From assembly GCF_900156525.1 (NCBI RefSeq), contig NZ_FTPS01000001.1, forward strand, positions 806,001 through 870,000: 64,000 nt of DNA, in the 5' to 3' direction. Source of the DNA: Pontibaca methylaminivorans (GTDB lineage Bacteria > Pseudomonadota > Alphaproteobacteria > Rhodobacterales > Rhodobacteraceae). Numbering within the stretch: the stretch's first letter is position 1; the number at the start of each line of letters is the position of its first letter. The translations under genes were made by a program, and so were the position numbers. Under the pieces are notes generated by a model. It saw only the letters and a program-made list of their open reading frames with translations. It was not told the origin of the DNA and made no database searches. Positions 1 to 14,492 of this stretch are shown here, in pieces.

Positions 1-1
1 C

Positions 2-352
2 ACCGCGCTCGCGCCCTGTTCGCGCCGGCCGCTGACCGGGTTCTTTCGCGACGGGCATTGCAACACCTGCGATCAGGATCCGGGCAGCCATACGGTCTGC
101 GCGGTGATGACCGACGAATTCCTCGCCTTCTCGAAATATGTCGGCAATGACCTGACCACGCCGCGCCCGGAGTATTACTTTCCGGGACTGAAGGCGGGCG
201 ACCGCTGGTGCCTCTGCGCGGCACGGTTCCTTCAGGCGCATGACGAGGGCTGCGCACCCCGCGTCATGCTGGCCGCAACCCATGCCCGCGCGCTCGAGAC
301 CGTGCCGCTTGAAATCCTGCGTGCCTGCGCAATCGACGCGGAAAGCGACTGA
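2..352 (+). CDS. DUF2237 family protein (5' truncated)
   Basis: The frame is open from base 2 to the stop at 350-352, so the gene starts before the window. The visible part is the cysteine-rich C-terminal portion of a DUF2237 protein. It shows a PLTGFFRDG-like segment, a C-N-T-C motif, 'HTVCAVMTDEFL', 'GNDLTTPRPEY' and 'PGLKAGDRWCLCAARF', all landmarks I know from this family. The ATG at 104 is internal and not the true start. The family is a small cytosolic protein of unknown function, widespread in bacteria. It converges on trpB, whose stop lies 24 bp away, and no strong terminator hairpin is visible between them. Confidence 0.85.
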   Translation, partial: TALAPCSRRPLTGFFRDGHCNTCDQDPGSHTVCAVMTDEFLAFSKYVGNDLTTPRPEYYFPGLKAGDRWCLCAARFLQAHDEGCAPRVMLAATHARALETVPLEILRACAIDAESD

Positions 353-375
353 AGGGACGGACCCGAGCGGCCCGG

Positions 376-1608
<1,233 letters not shown>

Positions 1609-1635
1609 GGCATCCTCCGCATGGGGTCGGGATGG

Positions 1636-2316
1636 TTATAGCCTGTCGCGGTCCGGGGTAAACCCGGCCTGCGCATTCCCGGCATCGTGCGCGGCCCTGA
1701 CAAAGGCATGGATCCGTGCGGGATCCTTGACGCCGGGGCTGCTTTCGACCCCGGACGAGACATCGACCATGCGCGCCCCGGTCAATTGCAGCGCGCTCGC
1801 CACATTCGCGGGATCGAGCCCCCCGGCCAGCATCCAGGGCAAGCCCCACTCGCGCCCGGCGATCAGGTCCCAGTCGAAGGCCAGCCCGTTGCCCCCCGGC
1901 AGCGCCGCGCCCGGCAGGGGTTTTGCATCCACCAGAATGCGATCGGCAACCGCCAGATAGGCATCGAGCCCGGCCAGATCATCGGCGGTGGCGATGCCGA
2001 CCGCCTTCATCACCGGCAGGCCGAAACGCGCGCGAATCGCCGCGACGCGCCCGGGGCTCTCCTGTCCGTGCAACTGGAGCATGTCGAGCGGCACGCTCTC
2101 CACCAGCCGCGCCAGACTTTCGTCATCGGCATCGACCACGAGCCCGACGCGGGTGATACCTTCGGGGGTCGCCCCGGCCAGCGCCGCGCCTTCCGCAAGC
2201 GTGACATTGCGGGGCGAGCGCGGGAAGAACACGAAGCCGACATAGGCCGCCCCGGCTGCGGTTGCCGCCTCGACATCCTCGATCCGCCGCAATCCGCAGA
2301 TCTTGACCTCAACCAT
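1636..2316 (-). CDS. trpF: phosphoribosylanthranilate isomerase
   Basis: Converts N-(5'-phosphoribosyl)anthranilate to CdRP in tryptophan synthesis. A TIM-barrel protein of 226 residues. The open frame extends further upstream, but the start at 2316 gives the canonical N-terminus '[11 protein letters not shown]' with catalytic Cys7; the general-acid/base Asp is D130 in 'RILVDAKP'. Phosphate-binding segments 'MLAGGLDP' and 'VDVSSGVES' lie near the C-terminus. The start overlaps the end of lapA by 8 bp, suggesting translational coupling. trpB follows downstream on the same strand. Confidence 0.95.
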   Translation of the reverse strand: MVEVKICGLRRIEDVEAATAAGAAYVGFVFFPRSPRNVTLAEGAALAGATPEGITRVGLVVDADDESLARLVESVPLDMLQLHGQESPGRVAAIRARFGLPVMKAVGIATADDLAGLDAYLAVADRILVDAKPLPGAALPGGNGLAFDWDLIAGREWGLPWMLAGGLDPANVASALQLTGARMVDVSSGVESSPGVKDPARIHAFVRAAHDAGNAQAGFTPDRDRL

Positions 2317-2680
2317 GTTCGATACGCGCCGGCACCGTGTCGTCGAGTATTGCAAGAACCTCGTCCTTGCCGCGGTGCTTTTCTTCCTTGAGCTGCCCGA
2401 CCTCCTGTTCAAGCTGGCGCAGCTCGCGTTCGCGCGTGCTGGCCCGGCGCCGGTGCTTGTATTCGCGCATCCACTCCCAGAAGAACCCGAGGATCAGCCC
2501 GATCATGATGCCGCAGAGGATGGCAAGAAACAGCGGCAGGGTCAGCGAGGGATTGAACCCGATCAGCCCGCCCAGCGCATCGGGCAGCAGGCGGACCGTG
2601 ACCAGATCGCGGTTCGCGATGGAGATCGACACGATGACGACTGCGAGCAGCACGAGCAAGGCATAGCGAAGGTAGCGCAT
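2309..2680 (-). CDS. LapA-domain inner-membrane protein
   Basis: A 123-residue protein with two predicted membrane segments (about 4-22 and 45-68), then a basic stretch and a charged alpha-helical, probably coiled-coil tail (about 75-105). This is the architecture of the lipopolysaccharide-assembly LapA/DUF1049 family. In enteric bacteria LapA works with LapB in controlling LPS synthesis; that role is only assumed here. It sits 4 bp after ihfB and overlaps trpF by 8 bp, a conserved position in alphaproteobacteria. Confidence 0.8.
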   Translation of the reverse strand: MRYLRYALLVLLAVVIVSISIANRDLVTVRLLPDALGGLIGFNPSLTLPLFLAILCGIMIGLILGFFWEWMREYKHRRRASTRERELRQLEQEVGQLKEEKHRGKDEVLAILDDTVPARIEHG

Positions 2681-2684
2681 TCTT

Positions 2685-2966
2685 CTACTTTCCGTTCAGG
2701 CGGTCGCGCAGCAGCTTGCCGGTCTTGAAGAAGGGAACGTGCTTTTCCTCGACCTGGACGGTCTCGCCGGTGCGGGGATTGCGCCCGGTTCTTGCGTCGC
2801 GTTTCTTGACCGAGAAGGCACCGAAGCCGCGCAATTCGACACGATCGCCGCGCGCCATGGCGCTGGTGATCTCTTCAAAGATCGTGTTCACGATCCTTTC
2901 GACATCGCGCTGATAGAGATGCGGGTTCTCATCGGCGATCTTCTGGATCAGTTCGGAACGGATCAT
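2685..2966 (-). CDS. ihfB: integration host factor subunit beta
   Basis: A 93-residue HU/IHF-fold DNA-bending protein that pairs with IhfA and acts in the nucleoid, in recombination and in promoter architecture. The start at 2966 is chosen because it gives the family N-terminus '[11 protein letters not shown]' and has a GGAGGAG ribosome-binding site just upstream; the longer open frame lacks homology. The DNA-contacting arm with 'GRNPRTGE' and the end '[12 protein letters not shown]' are typical of IhfB. It lies downstream of rpsA, the usual proteobacterial order, although a hairpin separates the two genes. Confidence 0.95.
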   Translation of the reverse strand: MIRSELIQKIADENPHLYQRDVERIVNTIFEEITSAMARGDRVELRGFGAFSVKKRDARTGRNPRTGETVQVEEKHVPFFKTGKLLRDRLNGK

Positions 2967-3109
2967 GGTCAGGCTCCTCCCGTGGCGGCTCTTATGCCGG
3001 CCAGCAAAGGGATTATAGGAGGAATTTCGCCGCTCGGAAACCGGAACCATCGGAGTTGGCAGGATATTTCCTGCACCGGCCCGGGGTTGCGCGGGTTGAC
3101 AGGCAGAAC

Positions 3110-3134
3110 GGCCCCGCATCGTTCATGCGGGGCC
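3110..3134 (-). terminator. hairpin between rpsA and ihfB
   Basis: Ten-base perfect arms, ggccccgcat (3110-3119) and atgcggggcc (3125-3134), flank a five-base loop. It lies 41 bp after the rpsA stop. Only a weak T-rich tract (gttctgcctgt) follows on the minus strand, so it may attenuate transcription into ihfB rather than stop it fully. Confidence 0.6.
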
Positions 3135-3174
3135 GCCATTGGTGATCGGAAATCAGCGGGTCAGAATGACCCGA

Positions 3175-4854
3175 TCAATCCCGCTCTTTCAGCGCAGCGC
3201 CAAGGATGTCGCCAAGGCTCGCGCCCGAATCCGAGCTGCCGTATTGTTCGACCGCTTCCTTTTCCTCGGCGATCTCGCGGGCCTTGATCGACATGCCGAG
3301 GCGGCGGGTCTTGCTGTCCACGTTGGTCACGCGCACATCGACCTTGTCGCCGACGCTGAAGCGCTCGGGGCGCTGTTCGGCACGGTCGCGCGACAGGTCC
3401 GAACGCCGGATGAAGGATTTCATCCCCTCGTATTCGACCTCGATGCCGCCGTCCTCGATCGCGCTCACGCTCACGGTCACGACCGAGCCGCGCTTGATGC
3501 CGCCGACCGCTTCGGAGAACTTGTCGCCGCCGAGCGCCTTGATCGAAAGCGAGATACGCTCCTTCTCGACATCGACCTCGGTCACGACCGCCTGCACGAT
3601 GTCGCCCTTGCGATAGTCCTGGATCGCCTCTTCGCCGCGCTGGTCCCAGCTCAGGTCGGAAAGGTGAACCATGCCGTCGATGTCACCCTCGAGCCCGATG
3701 AACAGGCCGAATTCGGTGATGTTCTTGACCTCGCCCTCGACTTCGGTGCCGGAGGGATGGGTTTCGGCAAAGACTTCCCACGGATTGCGCATGGTCTGCT
3801 TGAGGCCGAGGCTGACGCGGCGACGCGTCGGGTCGATCTCGAGCACCATGACCTCGACTTCCTGGCTGGTCGAGACGATCTTGCCGGGATGCACGTTCTT
3901 CTTGGTCCAGGACATCTCGGAGACGTGAACCAGGCCCTCGACACCGGGTTCGAGCTCCACGAAGGCGCCGTAGTCGGTGATGTTGGTCACACGGCCCTTG
4001 TGGACGCTGCTCAGCGGATATTTCGCGCCGACCAGTTCCCACGGGTCTTCCTGAAGCTGCTTCAGGCCGAGGCTGATGCGGTGCGATTCCTTGTTGATCT
4101 TGATGACCTGCACCTTGATCGTCTCGCCGATCGAAACGATTTCGGAGGGGTGGTTCACCCGCCGCCATGCCATGTCGGTGACATGAAGCAGCCCGTCAAC
4201 GCCGCCCAGATCGACGAAGGCACCGTATTCGGTGATGTTCTTGACCACGCCGTCGACGGTCTGGCCCTCCTGCAGGTGGGCAATGACCTCGGCGCGCTGC
4301 TCGGCACGCGATTCTTCGAGAATGGCACGGCGCGAGACGACGATATTGCCGCGGCGGCGGTCCATCTTGAGGATCTGGAACGGCTGCTTGAGGCCCATCA
4401 GCGGGCCGGCATCGCGCACCGGGCGCACATCGACCTGACTGCCGGGCAGGAAAGCCACGGCACCGCCCAGATCGACGGTGAACCCGCCCTTGACGCGGCC
4501 GAAGATCGCGCCCTCGACACGTTCCTCGTCGGCATAGGCTTTTTCAAGCCGGTCCCAGGCCGCTTCGCGGCGGGCCATTTCGCGGCTGATCACGGCTTCG
4601 CCGCGCGCGCTTTCGGCGGCGCGCAGATAAACCTCGACCTCGTCGCCCACGTCGATGTCGGGGGCTTCGCCGGGGTTTGCAAATTCCTTGAGATCGACGC
4701 GGCCTTCCATCTTGTAGCCGACGTCGATGATGGCCTGGCCCGCCTCGATGGCGATCACCTTGCCCTTGACGACAGAGCCTTCTTCCGGCGTGTCGATTTC
4801 GAAGCTTTCGTTCAGGAGCGCTTCGAACTCCTCCATGGATGCGTTAGCGGTCAT
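3175..4854 (-). CDS. rpsA: 30S ribosomal protein S1
   Basis: A 559-residue, full-length S1 with six successive S1/OB RNA-binding repeats (approximately 22-90, 108-172, 194-262, 280-349, 367-436 and 453-520), recognisable from repeated 'G.V..I..YGAFV.L' and 'GLVH.S..SW' motifs. It binds mRNA leaders on the 30S subunit and helps initiation. It is flanked by cmk upstream (with a plus-strand DMT gene between) and ihfB downstream, as in many proteobacteria. A very long open frame on the opposite strand (about 3139-6564) is an artefact of GC-rich codon bias. Confidence 0.97.
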   Translation of the reverse strand: MTANASMEEFEALLNESFEIDTPEEGSVVKGKVIAIEAGQAIIDVGYKMEGRVDLKEFANPGEAPDIDVGDEVEVYLRAAESARGEAVISREMARREAAWDRLEKAYADEERVEGAIFGRVKGGFTVDLGGAVAFLPGSQVDVRPVRDAGPLMGLKQPFQILKMDRRRGNIVVSRRAILEESRAEQRAEVIAHLQEGQTVDGVVKNITEYGAFVDLGGVDGLLHVTDMAWRRVNHPSEIVSIGETIKVQVIKINKESHRISLGLKQLQEDPWELVGAKYPLSSVHKGRVTNITDYGAFVELEPGVEGLVHVSEMSWTKKNVHPGKIVSTSQEVEVMVLEIDPTRRRVSLGLKQTMRNPWEVFAETHPSGTEVEGEVKNITEFGLFIGLEGDIDGMVHLSDLSWDQRGEEAIQDYRKGDIVQAVVTEVDVEKERISLSIKALGGDKFSEAVGGIKRGSVVTVSVSAIEDGGIEVEYEGMKSFIRRSDLSRDRAEQRPERFSVGDKVDVRVTNVDSKTRRLGMSIKAREIAEEKEAVEQYGSSDSGASLGDILGAALKERD

Positions 4855-5060
4855 ATATCGGTCATGTCCTATTCTTCACTTGCATTTTCCGGCCACGCGG
4901 TTGTCTCCGCCGGTCTTTCAGGATGCTGTCATGATGGGCGCAAAACAAAGAGGGCCGGATGTTCCGACCCTGCCCGACCTCTGCCCCGCGGTGTTGCCCA
5001 CCTGTTTGACGCGCTGCATATAACGCGTTCACGTGTTCGGCACAAGTCCCCGTTGCGCCG

Positions 5061-5096
5061 CAGCCCTTGCCACAGCCCTTGCCGCAGCCCTTGCCA
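5061..5096. repeat. three tandem copies of a 12-bp unit
   Basis: The unit cagcccttgccR occurs three times in a row (5061-5072, 5073-5084, 5085-5096), differing only in the last base. It lies in the 292-bp intergenic space between the divergent rpsA and DMT-family genes, about 50 bp before the latter. No protein reading is proposed. It may be a slippage product or part of the leader. Confidence 0.8.
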
Positions 5097-5146
5097 CGGG
5101 CCCGCGGTCGTGGGACCACACCGGACGACCCTGAAGGAGCACGGAC

Positions 5147-5593
5147 ATGCAGACAACCCCGGCCCTCGCGCTCGGCGTCGTGCTGATCGGCGGCATGATG
5201 ATCGCATTCCAGGCGCCGATCAACGCAATGCTGGGGCGCGGTCTCGGCAGCGCGCTCGGCGCGGCGGCGGTTTCGTTCCTGGTCGGGACCGTGGCGCTGG
5301 TCGCGCTGGTCCTGCTGCGCGGCGAAGGGGGCGCGTTCCTGCGGATCGACGACATCCGGCCCTGGCTGCTGATCGGCGGCGCGCTCGGGGCGTTCTATGT
5401 CTGGGCCGCGCTCTGGGCCGTGCCGGTGCTTGGCGCGCTCACCACCATGTCGGCGGTCATCTTCGGGCAGTTGCTCGCGGCGCTCGTGATCGACCATTTC
5501 GGCCTGCTCGGCCTGCCGGTGCGCGAAATCGGCCTGACGCGGATCGCGGCGGCGGCGCTGGTGGCGGCTGGACTCGTGCTGTCGCGTTACTGA
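5147..5593 (+). CDS. DMT-type small membrane transporter (YdcZ/DUF606-like)
   Basis: A 148-residue, very hydrophobic protein with four to five predicted membrane helices, starting '[18 protein letters not shown]' and containing the '[19 protein letters not shown]' segment (split here as '[10 protein letters not shown]' plus 'AAVSFLVGT') typical of the YdcZ/DUF606 family. These are half-size relatives of drug/metabolite exporters. The substrate is unknown. A ribosome-binding site 'GAAGGAG' precedes the ATG. It is divergent from rpsA and overlaps the 3' end of cmk by 7 bp on the other strand, so it looks like a single-gene insertion into the cmk-rpsA pair. Confidence 0.75.
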   Translation: MQTTPALALGVVLIGGMMIAFQAPINAMLGRGLGSALGAAAVSFLVGTVALVALVLLRGEGGAFLRIDDIRPWLLIGGALGAFYVWAALWAVPVLGALTTMSAVIFGQLLAALVIDHFGLLGLPVREIGLTRIAAAALVAAGLVLSRY

Positions 5594-6240
5594 TTGCCGT
5601 CCTGCTGGCCCGAGGGCAGCGGATAGCCGCGTGCGCGCATGCGCTGCTCAACCGCTTCGGTCGCGGCGGCGACGGCCTCGGCAATGCTCATCGCGGAGGT
5701 GTCGATCATCACCGCATCCGGGGCCGGCCGCAGCGGTGCCTCGGCGCGCGACATGTCGCGCTCGTCCCGGGCGTGGATTTCGGCGAGCACCGCATCAAGC
5801 GTCGCGCCCTGCCCGCGCTCCAGAAGCTCGGCGTGACGGCGCTCCGCGCGCACTTCGGGGCTTGCGGTGATGAACAGCTTGGCCTCGGCCTCGGGGCAGA
5901 TCACCGTGCCGATGTCACGTCCGTCAACCACCGCCCCGCCCGACCGAAGCGCGAAGGCGCGCTGGAAATCGACCAGCGCGGCACGGACATCTGCGATCAC
6001 CGCGACCTTGCTCGCCGCATCGGCCACCGCCTGCCCGCGCAGCGCCCCGGCGTCGAGATCGGCCGCCACCAGCGCCCGCGCGGCGGCGATCGGGTCGGTC
6101 CCGTCCAGCGTGCGCGCCCCGACCGCCCGATACAGCAGCCCCGTATCGAGATGGGCAAACCCGAAATGGTCGGCCACGGCCCGGCTGATCGTTCCCTTGC
6201 CGGCAGCCGCCGGCCCGTCGATTGCGATGGTAAATGCCAT
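5587..6240 (-). CDS. cmk: (d)CMP kinase
   Basis: Phosphorylates CMP/dCMP with ATP in pyrimidine nucleotide metabolism. 217 residues. The start at 6240 is chosen because it gives '[17 protein letters not shown]' with the P-loop at 9-17 close to the N-terminus. '[12 protein letters not shown]' and '[14 protein letters not shown]' are cytidylate kinase signatures. It lies 25 bp downstream of aroA on the same strand, probably co-transcribed, and upstream of rpsA. Confidence 0.95.
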   Translation of the reverse strand: MAFTIAIDGPAAAGKGTISRAVADHFGFAHLDTGLLYRAVGARTLDGTDPIAAARALVAADLDAGALRGQAVADAASKVAVIADVRAALVDFQRAFALRSGGAVVDGRDIGTVICPEAEAKLFITASPEVRAERRHAELLERGQGATLDAVLAEIHARDERDMSRAEAPLRPAPDAVMIDTSAMSIAEAVAAATEAVEQRMRARGYPLPSGQQDGNQ

Positions 6241-6265
6241 TCTGCCTCCCCGCCCTGCTCCGCTC

Positions 6266-7621
6266 CTATTGTACATCCTCGCGCCGCATGTTCGCGCCGA
6301 GCCCCGTCATCAGCGCCTCGAACTGCGGGAACGAGGTGGCGATGGGGCTGCCGTCATCGACGCGGACCGGCTCCTGCGCCGCAAGCCCGAGCACCAGGAA
6401 CGACATGGCGATACGGTGGTCGAGATGGCTTTTGCAAAGCCCGCCGCCACGAACGCCACCCGGCCCGCGACCCTCGACCGCGAACCAGTCGGCCCCTTCC
6501 TCGACCATCACGCCGCAATCGCGCAGCCCCGTCGCCATGGCGTCGATCCGGTCGCATTCCTTGACGCGGAGCTCGGCCACGCCACGCATCATGGTGCGCC
6601 CGCGTGCATTGGCCGCAACCACCGAAAGGACGGGATATTCGTCGATCATGCTCGCCGCGCGCGCCGGGGGCACCTCGATCCCGGTCATGTCGGGCGAATA
6701 GCGCGCGCGCAGATCCGCGACCGGCTCCCCCCCCTCTTCGCGCATGTTCTCATAGGTCAGTTCCGCGCCCATCTCGCGCAGCGTCTCGTAAAGCCCGGCG
6801 CGGGTCGGGTTGAGCCCGATGCCCGGCACAAGGATATCCGACCCCGGCACGATCAGCGCGGCGCAGACCGGAAAGGCGGCGCTTGACGGGTCGCGCGGAA
6901 CGGTGATCGCCTGCGGGCGCAGTTCGGGGCGCCCCTTGAGGGTGAGGATGCGACCGCCTCCCGTTTCCTCGATGGTCAGGTCGGCGCCGAAAGCCTCGAG
7001 CATCCGCTCGGTGTGATCGCGCGTCGCCACCGGCTCGACCACCACGGTTTCACCGGGCGCGTTCAACCCCGCGAGAAGCACCGCCGACTTGACCTGCGCC
7101 GACGGCATGGGCAGTTCATAGCGCACCGGCAGCGGATCGCGTGCCCCGATCAGCGTCATGGGAAGCCGCCCGCCGCTGCGCCCGACCGCCTGACAGCCGA
7201 ACAGCGCCAGCGGGTCGGTGATGCGGCCCATGGGGCGCGAATTCAGGCTCGCATCGCCGGTAAAGGTCGCGGTGATGGGCGTGGTCGCCATGGCCCCCAT
7301 GATGAGCCGCACCCCGGTGCCCGAATTGCCGCAGTCGATCACCCGGTCCGGTTCGGCAAAACCGCCGGTGCCGACGCCGTGGACCGTCCATTCGCCGCCG
7401 CCGAGGTGGTTCACCTCGGCCCCGAAGGCGCGCATGGCGCGGGCGGTGTCGATCACGTCCTCGCCCTCCAGCAGCCCGCTGATGCGCGTCTCGCCGACCG
7501 TGAGTGCCCCGAGAATGAGCGCCCGGTGCGAGATCGACTTGTCGCCCGGAATCCCGGCAGTGCCGGACAGCGGCGCCCCGGCCTCAGAGCGCATCGGGAT
7601 CACGGCGGGCTGTGTCGGCAT
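6266..7621 (-). CDS. aroA: 3-phosphoshikimate 1-carboxyvinyltransferase (EPSP synthase, class II-like)
   Basis: Joins shikimate-3-phosphate and PEP in chorismate synthesis. 451 residues. The start at 7621 is preferred because an 'AAAGGA' site precedes it and the upstream frame has no homology. Active-site landmarks: K28 in 'PGDKSISHR', '[14 protein letters not shown]', 'DPSSAAFP', 'RVKECDRI' and 'LDHRIAMS'. The overall sequence resembles class II enzymes such as the CP4 type ('[21 protein letters not shown]' region). However, the PEP-pocket motif reads N-S-G-T-G (99-103), with glycine where CP4 has the tolerance-associated alanine. It heads the aroA-cmk pair. Confidence 0.95.
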   Translation of the reverse strand: MPTQPAVIPMRSEAGAPLSGTAGIPGDKSISHRALILGALTVGETRISGLLEGEDVIDTARAMRAFGAEVNHLGGGEWTVHGVGTGGFAEPDRVIDCGNSGTGVRLIMGAMATTPITATFTGDASLNSRPMGRITDPLALFGCQAVGRSGGRLPMTLIGARDPLPVRYELPMPSAQVKSAVLLAGLNAPGETVVVEPVATRDHTERMLEAFGADLTIEETGGGRILTLKGRPELRPQAITVPRDPSSAAFPVCAALIVPGSDILVPGIGLNPTRAGLYETLREMGAELTYENMREEGGEPVADLRARYSPDMTGIEVPPARAASMIDEYPVLSVVAANARGRTMMRGVAELRVKECDRIDAMATGLRDCGVMVEEGADWFAVEGRGPGGVRGGGLCKSHLDHRIAMSFLVLGLAAQEPVRVDDGSPIATSFPQFEALMTGLGANMRREDVQ

Positions 7622-7734
7622 GGGTTTTCCTTTCTCGCAAGCCCTCCTGCGCTTAGCCAATTGCCGCCCGCCGGTCCAGTCGCAAAACTGTGCGAAAGCC
7701 GGCGCACCGGCGGGGCATCGACCCGTCCGCCCCG

Positions 7735-8442
7735 TCACTCAAGGCGGCGGAAGGTCAGGTAGTGAGGAACGCGACCTTCGCGCAGCGCTTTCTGCTCGTA
7801 ACGTGTGGACAGCCAGTCGTCCCAGGGCTCGCGCCAGTCACGAGGGCGCTCGGCCAGCCACTCGAACCCGGCGGTCGGCACCTGTTCAAGCGTCTGGCGC
7901 ACATAGTCGGGAATATCGGTCGCGACCCGAAGCACCGCCCCCGGCGCCATGGCGCGCGCAAGCGGGCCAAGATGTTCCGGCGTGACAAAGCGGCGGCGGT
8001 GGTGGCGCCGTTTGGGCCAGGGGTCCGGGTAAAGCAGGAACGCACGCGCAATCGACGCCTCGGGCAGCACATCCATGAGGTCGCGCGCGTCGCCCGGATG
8101 CACGGCAAGATTCGTGACCCCGGCGCGCTGGATCTTGCCCAAAAGCGCCGCGACACCGTTGATATAGGGCTCGGCGCCGATGATGCCGACATCGGGATTG
8201 CGCGCGGCCTGGTGCACCAGATGTTCGCCGCTGCCGAATCCGATCTCGAGCCAGACCGGCCGCCCCGCGAACAGCGCCCCGAGATCGAGCGGGCGGCGCT
8301 GCGGGTTTTCCTCCCAGCCGACCGCGCCGGGCGAGAGGCCCGCAAGTTCGTGATCCAGCCGCGTCTTCTGCGCCGGGCGAAGCTGCTTGCCCTTGAAGCG
8401 GCCATAGAAATTGCGATGGGGGCGGTCGCGCGTTTCGCTCAT
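7735..8442 (-). CDS. trmB: tRNA (guanosine(46)-N7)-methyltransferase
   Basis: Makes m7G46 in the tRNA variable loop using SAM. 235 residues, normal for the family. SAM-binding motif '[10 protein letters not shown]' (66-75), family signature '[13 protein letters not shown]' beginning near 139, and a C-terminal 'TRYEQKAL' segment that contacts tRNA. It is encoded upstream of aroA on the same strand with a 113-bp gap, so it may have its own transcript. Confidence 0.93.
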   Translation of the reverse strand: MSETRDRPHRNFYGRFKGKQLRPAQKTRLDHELAGLSPGAVGWEENPQRRPLDLGALFAGRPVWLEIGFGSGEHLVHQAARNPDVGIIGAEPYINGVAALLGKIQRAGVTNLAVHPGDARDLMDVLPEASIARAFLLYPDPWPKRRHHRRRFVTPEHLGPLARAMAPGAVLRVATDIPDYVRQTLEQVPTAGFEWLAERPRDWREPWDDWLSTRYEQKALREGRVPHYLTFRRLE

Positions 8443-8551
8443 CGGTGGTGTCGCCTGTCGCTCTGGAATGGTCCCGCGCGGCGGGTCATGGCCGGCACGG
8501 CCTGCCCGGGTTCCGGGCCATGGCGGCGATGGAGCGTGCCGCCGGAACGCT

Positions 8552-8588
8552 GCGCGCCGGCCGCCCCGCTGAGGGGCGCCCGGCGCGC
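8552..8588 (-). terminator. long GC hairpin after atpC
   Basis: Sixteen-base arms (8552-8567 and 8573-8588), with a single mismatch, around a five-base loop. It lies 16 bp past the atpC stop at the end of the atpHAGDC operon. No T-run follows on the minus strand, so it is either a weak intrinsic terminator or a 3'-end stabiliser. Confidence 0.6.
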
Positions 8589-8603
8589 ATGATCATCCCG
8601 CGA

Positions 8604-9047
8604 TCAGCCCGGCAGGGGCGTGTTCGACGACAGGCGGATATGATCGCCGACCGCGACCATGTCGGCCAGCACCTTGACCGCGCTGTCGATCACGTCGGGT
8701 TCATCGGCCGCGTTCTCGCGCGCCGTCTCGACCGCGGCCTGCGCCTCGGCGATCATCTCGTCGAGGTGCTCGCGGGTCATCTCGTCAACCGGGATTGCCC
8801 GCTCGGCCAGAACAGTGACGCCACTGGCATTGATCTCGGCAAAGCCGCCGCTCACCACATATTCGGTGGTGCTGCCGGCCCATTCGGCCCGGAGCACGCC
8901 GGGGCGCAGGATGGTAAGGGTGGGCGCGTGGCCCGCCATTACCGTCATGTCGCCCTCGGCCCCCGGAACCTGCACCGAAACGGCCTCGTCGCTCGAGGCG
9001 AGCCGCCGCTCGGGGCTGACCAGGTCGAATTGCATCGCATCTGCCAT
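8604..9047 (-). CDS. atpC: F1 ATP synthase epsilon subunit
   Basis: A 147-residue epsilon subunit of the F1 rotor stalk. The N-terminal beta-sandwich is visible ('[14 protein letters not shown]', '[18 protein letters not shown]', '[10 protein letters not shown]'). The C-terminal helical part follows ('[10 protein letters not shown]', then an alanine/glutamate-rich helix to about residue 120). It is 10 bp after atpD and is the last gene of the operon. The helical tail is followed by a short non-family extension, as in other alphaproteobacteria. Confidence 0.95.
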   Translation of the reverse strand: MADAMQFDLVSPERRLASSDEAVSVQVPGAEGDMTVMAGHAPTLTILRPGVLRAEWAGSTTEYVVSGGFAEINASGVTVLAERAIPVDEMTREHLDEMIAEAQAAVETARENAADEPDVIDSAVKVLADMVAVGDHIRLSSNTPLPG

Positions 9048-9057
9048 CGGATTCTCC

Positions 9058-11384
<2,327 letters not shown>

Positions 11385-11398
11385 CGGTCAAACCCCTC

Positions 11399-12937
<1,539 letters not shown>

Positions 12938-13498
12938 TTATCCGACCTCTTTCATTGCATTCTGGAGGGACGCGAGCCGCGCGCGAATCGATGTGTCGAT
13001 CATCTTGCTGCCCATCTTGACGACAAGACCACCGATGAGTTCCTCGTCGGTGGTCGCATGGATGGTAACGGTCTTGCCCATGTTCCGGCTGAGCGCCGCG
13101 GCAAGCTTTTCGGTCTGTTCGGACGAAAGCGCGCGGGCGCTCGTGACCTCGGCCACGACCTCGCCGCGGTGGTCCGCCAGCAGGTCGCGCAGCGCGGCGA
13201 GCAGCGCCGGCATGGCGAAGAGGCGGCGCTTGTCCGCCATCAGCGCCAGCGTGTCGCGCAGCACCGGTGCCACCTTCATCGCCTCGGCCACGGCCCTGAT
13301 GGCATCGCGCTGTTCACGCCGGGCCAGCAGCGGCGAGGCGATCAGCTTGCGCAGATCCTCGCTTTCATCGAGCGCGGCACCCAGGTCCGCGACACCCTTT
13401 TCGAGCGCGTCCAGTTCACCGGAGTCCTCTGCTATCTCGAAAACCGCAGTTGCATAGCGCGCGGCAATACTTCTTGAGATCGAAGCTGTCTCTGACAC
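12938..13498 (-). CDS. atpH: F1 ATP synthase delta subunit
   Basis: The peripheral-stalk subunit that ties F1 to F0, 186 residues. I place the start at a GTG (13498), preceded by a GGAAGG site. This gives the family N-terminus 'SETASISRSIAARYATAVFE'. The much longer upstream open frame has no homology. The C-terminal 'DEELIGGLVVKMGSKMIDTSI' pattern is typical (here split as 'DEELIGGLVV' and 'KMGSKMIDTSI'). It is the first gene of the operon; two inverted repeats lie in the 194-bp leader. Confidence 0.94.
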   Translation of the reverse strand: MSETASISRSIAARYATAVFEIAEDSGELDALEKGVADLGAALDESEDLRKLIASPLLARREQRDAIRAVAEAMKVAPVLRDTLALMADKRRLFAMPALLAALRDLLADHRGEVVAEVTSARALSSEQTEKLAAALSRNMGKTVTIHATTDEELIGGLVVKMGSKMIDTSIRARLASLQNAMKEVG

Positions 13499-13604
13499 GT
13501 CCGCCCTTCCGCTCTTGGCCCGATGCGCTGCGAAACTGCAATCCCCGGGCGTATTGGACAACCCCGCAAGACGGCGGAGCATGGAAATCTGCGCCGATGT
13601 AGCA

Positions 13605-13650
13605 AAGGTGTTCCGATACCGCAACATACTCTGGTGCATTGGAACACCTT
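13605..13650 (-). promoter_or_regulatory. inverted repeat in the atp operon leader
   Basis: Perfect 10-bp arms, aaggtgttcc (13605-13614) and ggaacacctt (13641-13650), separated by 26 bp, 107 bp upstream of the atpH start. A possible minus-strand promoter (TTGCGG, 17 bp, TACATC) overlaps the arms. It could be a regulator site or an RNA hairpin at the 5' end of the transcript. Confidence 0.45.
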
Positions 13651-13653
13651 GGG

Positions 13654-13690
13654 GAACATCCCGGTTTTGGCGGCACATACCGGCATGTTC
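13654..13690 (-). promoter_or_regulatory. second inverted repeat upstream of the atp operon
   Basis: Arms gaacatcccgg (13654-13664) and ccggcatgttc (13680-13690) match at 10 of 11 positions with a 15-bp spacer. It lies right after the stop of the upstream methyltransferase gene, so it may be that gene's terminator without a T-run, or a binding site serving the atp promoter. Confidence 0.4.
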
Positions 13691-13692
13691 TG

Positions 13693-14427
13693 TCAGGCCG
13701 GGCGCGTCACGCCCTTGAGCGCTCCGACCGGCTGGCGCCGCCGCTCGGCCCGGATCCGCCCCCCCGGCGCCGGCAGGCGCTTCATCGCCTCGACCATCAC
13801 GACGCCGCCGGCGAGCATCGACGGCAGGCAGCGCCCGAGCCGCTCCATCAGCCCCTGCGACCGCAACCAGAATCGCCGGCCGGTGGGCGGCAGGAACAGC
13901 GCCGAACGTGCGGTTCCAAGGGTAAACCCGTGGCGCTTCAGCAGGATCTCGAGCTGCCCGGGCGTGTAGGGCTGGCCATAGCCGAACGGCGTCGCATCGC
14001 TGCGCGACCAGAGCCCGCCGCGGCTCGGCACGATAAACACCGCCCGCCCCCCCGGGCCCAGCGCGCGCCAGCATTCGGCCAGCAGATCGGAGGGATGTTC
14101 AGACCCCTCGAGCCCGTGCAGCAGCACCAGCTTGTCGAGGCGCCCGGTCTCGATCGGCCAGCGCGTCTCTTCGGCCAGGACCGAGACATTCGGCAGCCCC
14201 GCGGGCCAGTGCATGACGCCCTGCGGCGCGGGCATGAGTGCGATCACCCGCCGCGCCTCGGACAGATAGGGCGTGAGCAGCGGCACGGCAAAACCGAATC
14301 CGGCGACGGTCTGGCCCTTGGCCTCGGGCCAGATCTCCAGCAGCCGGTCGCGAATCGAGACCTGCGCCGCCCGCCCGAGCGTGCTGCGGTAGTAGAAGCT
14401 GCGAAGATCCTGCACATCCTGATGCAT
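13693..14427 (-). CDS. class I SAM-dependent methyltransferase
   Basis: A 244-residue protein starting '[14 protein letters not shown]'. The SAM-binding region is present but degenerate ('[13 protein letters not shown]', 43-55), followed by '[16 protein letters not shown]' and '[12 protein letters not shown]', which match post-I and motif III-like positions of small-molecule methyltransferases. The C-terminus is basic and proline-rich. The substrate is unknown. It is divergent from gloB, with starts only 66 bp apart, a pairing I associate with Rhodobacteraceae. The longer upstream frame overlaps gloB and is not used. Confidence 0.75.
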   Translation of the reverse strand: MHQDVQDLRSFYYRSTLGRAAQVSIRDRLLEIWPEAKGQTVAGFGFAVPLLTPYLSEARRVIALMPAPQGVMHWPAGLPNVSVLAEETRWPIETGRLDKLVLLHGLEGSEHPSDLLAECWRALGPGGRAVFIVPSRGGLWSRSDATPFGYGQPYTPGQLEILLKRHGFTLGTARSALFLPPTGRRFWLRSQGLMERLGRCLPSMLAGGVVMVEAMKRLPAPGGRIRAERRRQPVGALKGVTRPA

Positions 14428-14492
14428 TGCGCACGCCTGCCCGTTGCGCCAGTCTCGACCGGCGAAGTCTATCAGCGAAAGGACGAAACGCC

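Noticed and set aside
3139-6564. A 1141-codon open frame on the plus strand across rpsA and cmk
   Set aside because: Antisense to well-identified genes; its composition follows the reverse of GC3-biased codons and it matches nothing recognisable. Similar long antisense frames over atpD, atpA and clpA were rejected for the same reason.
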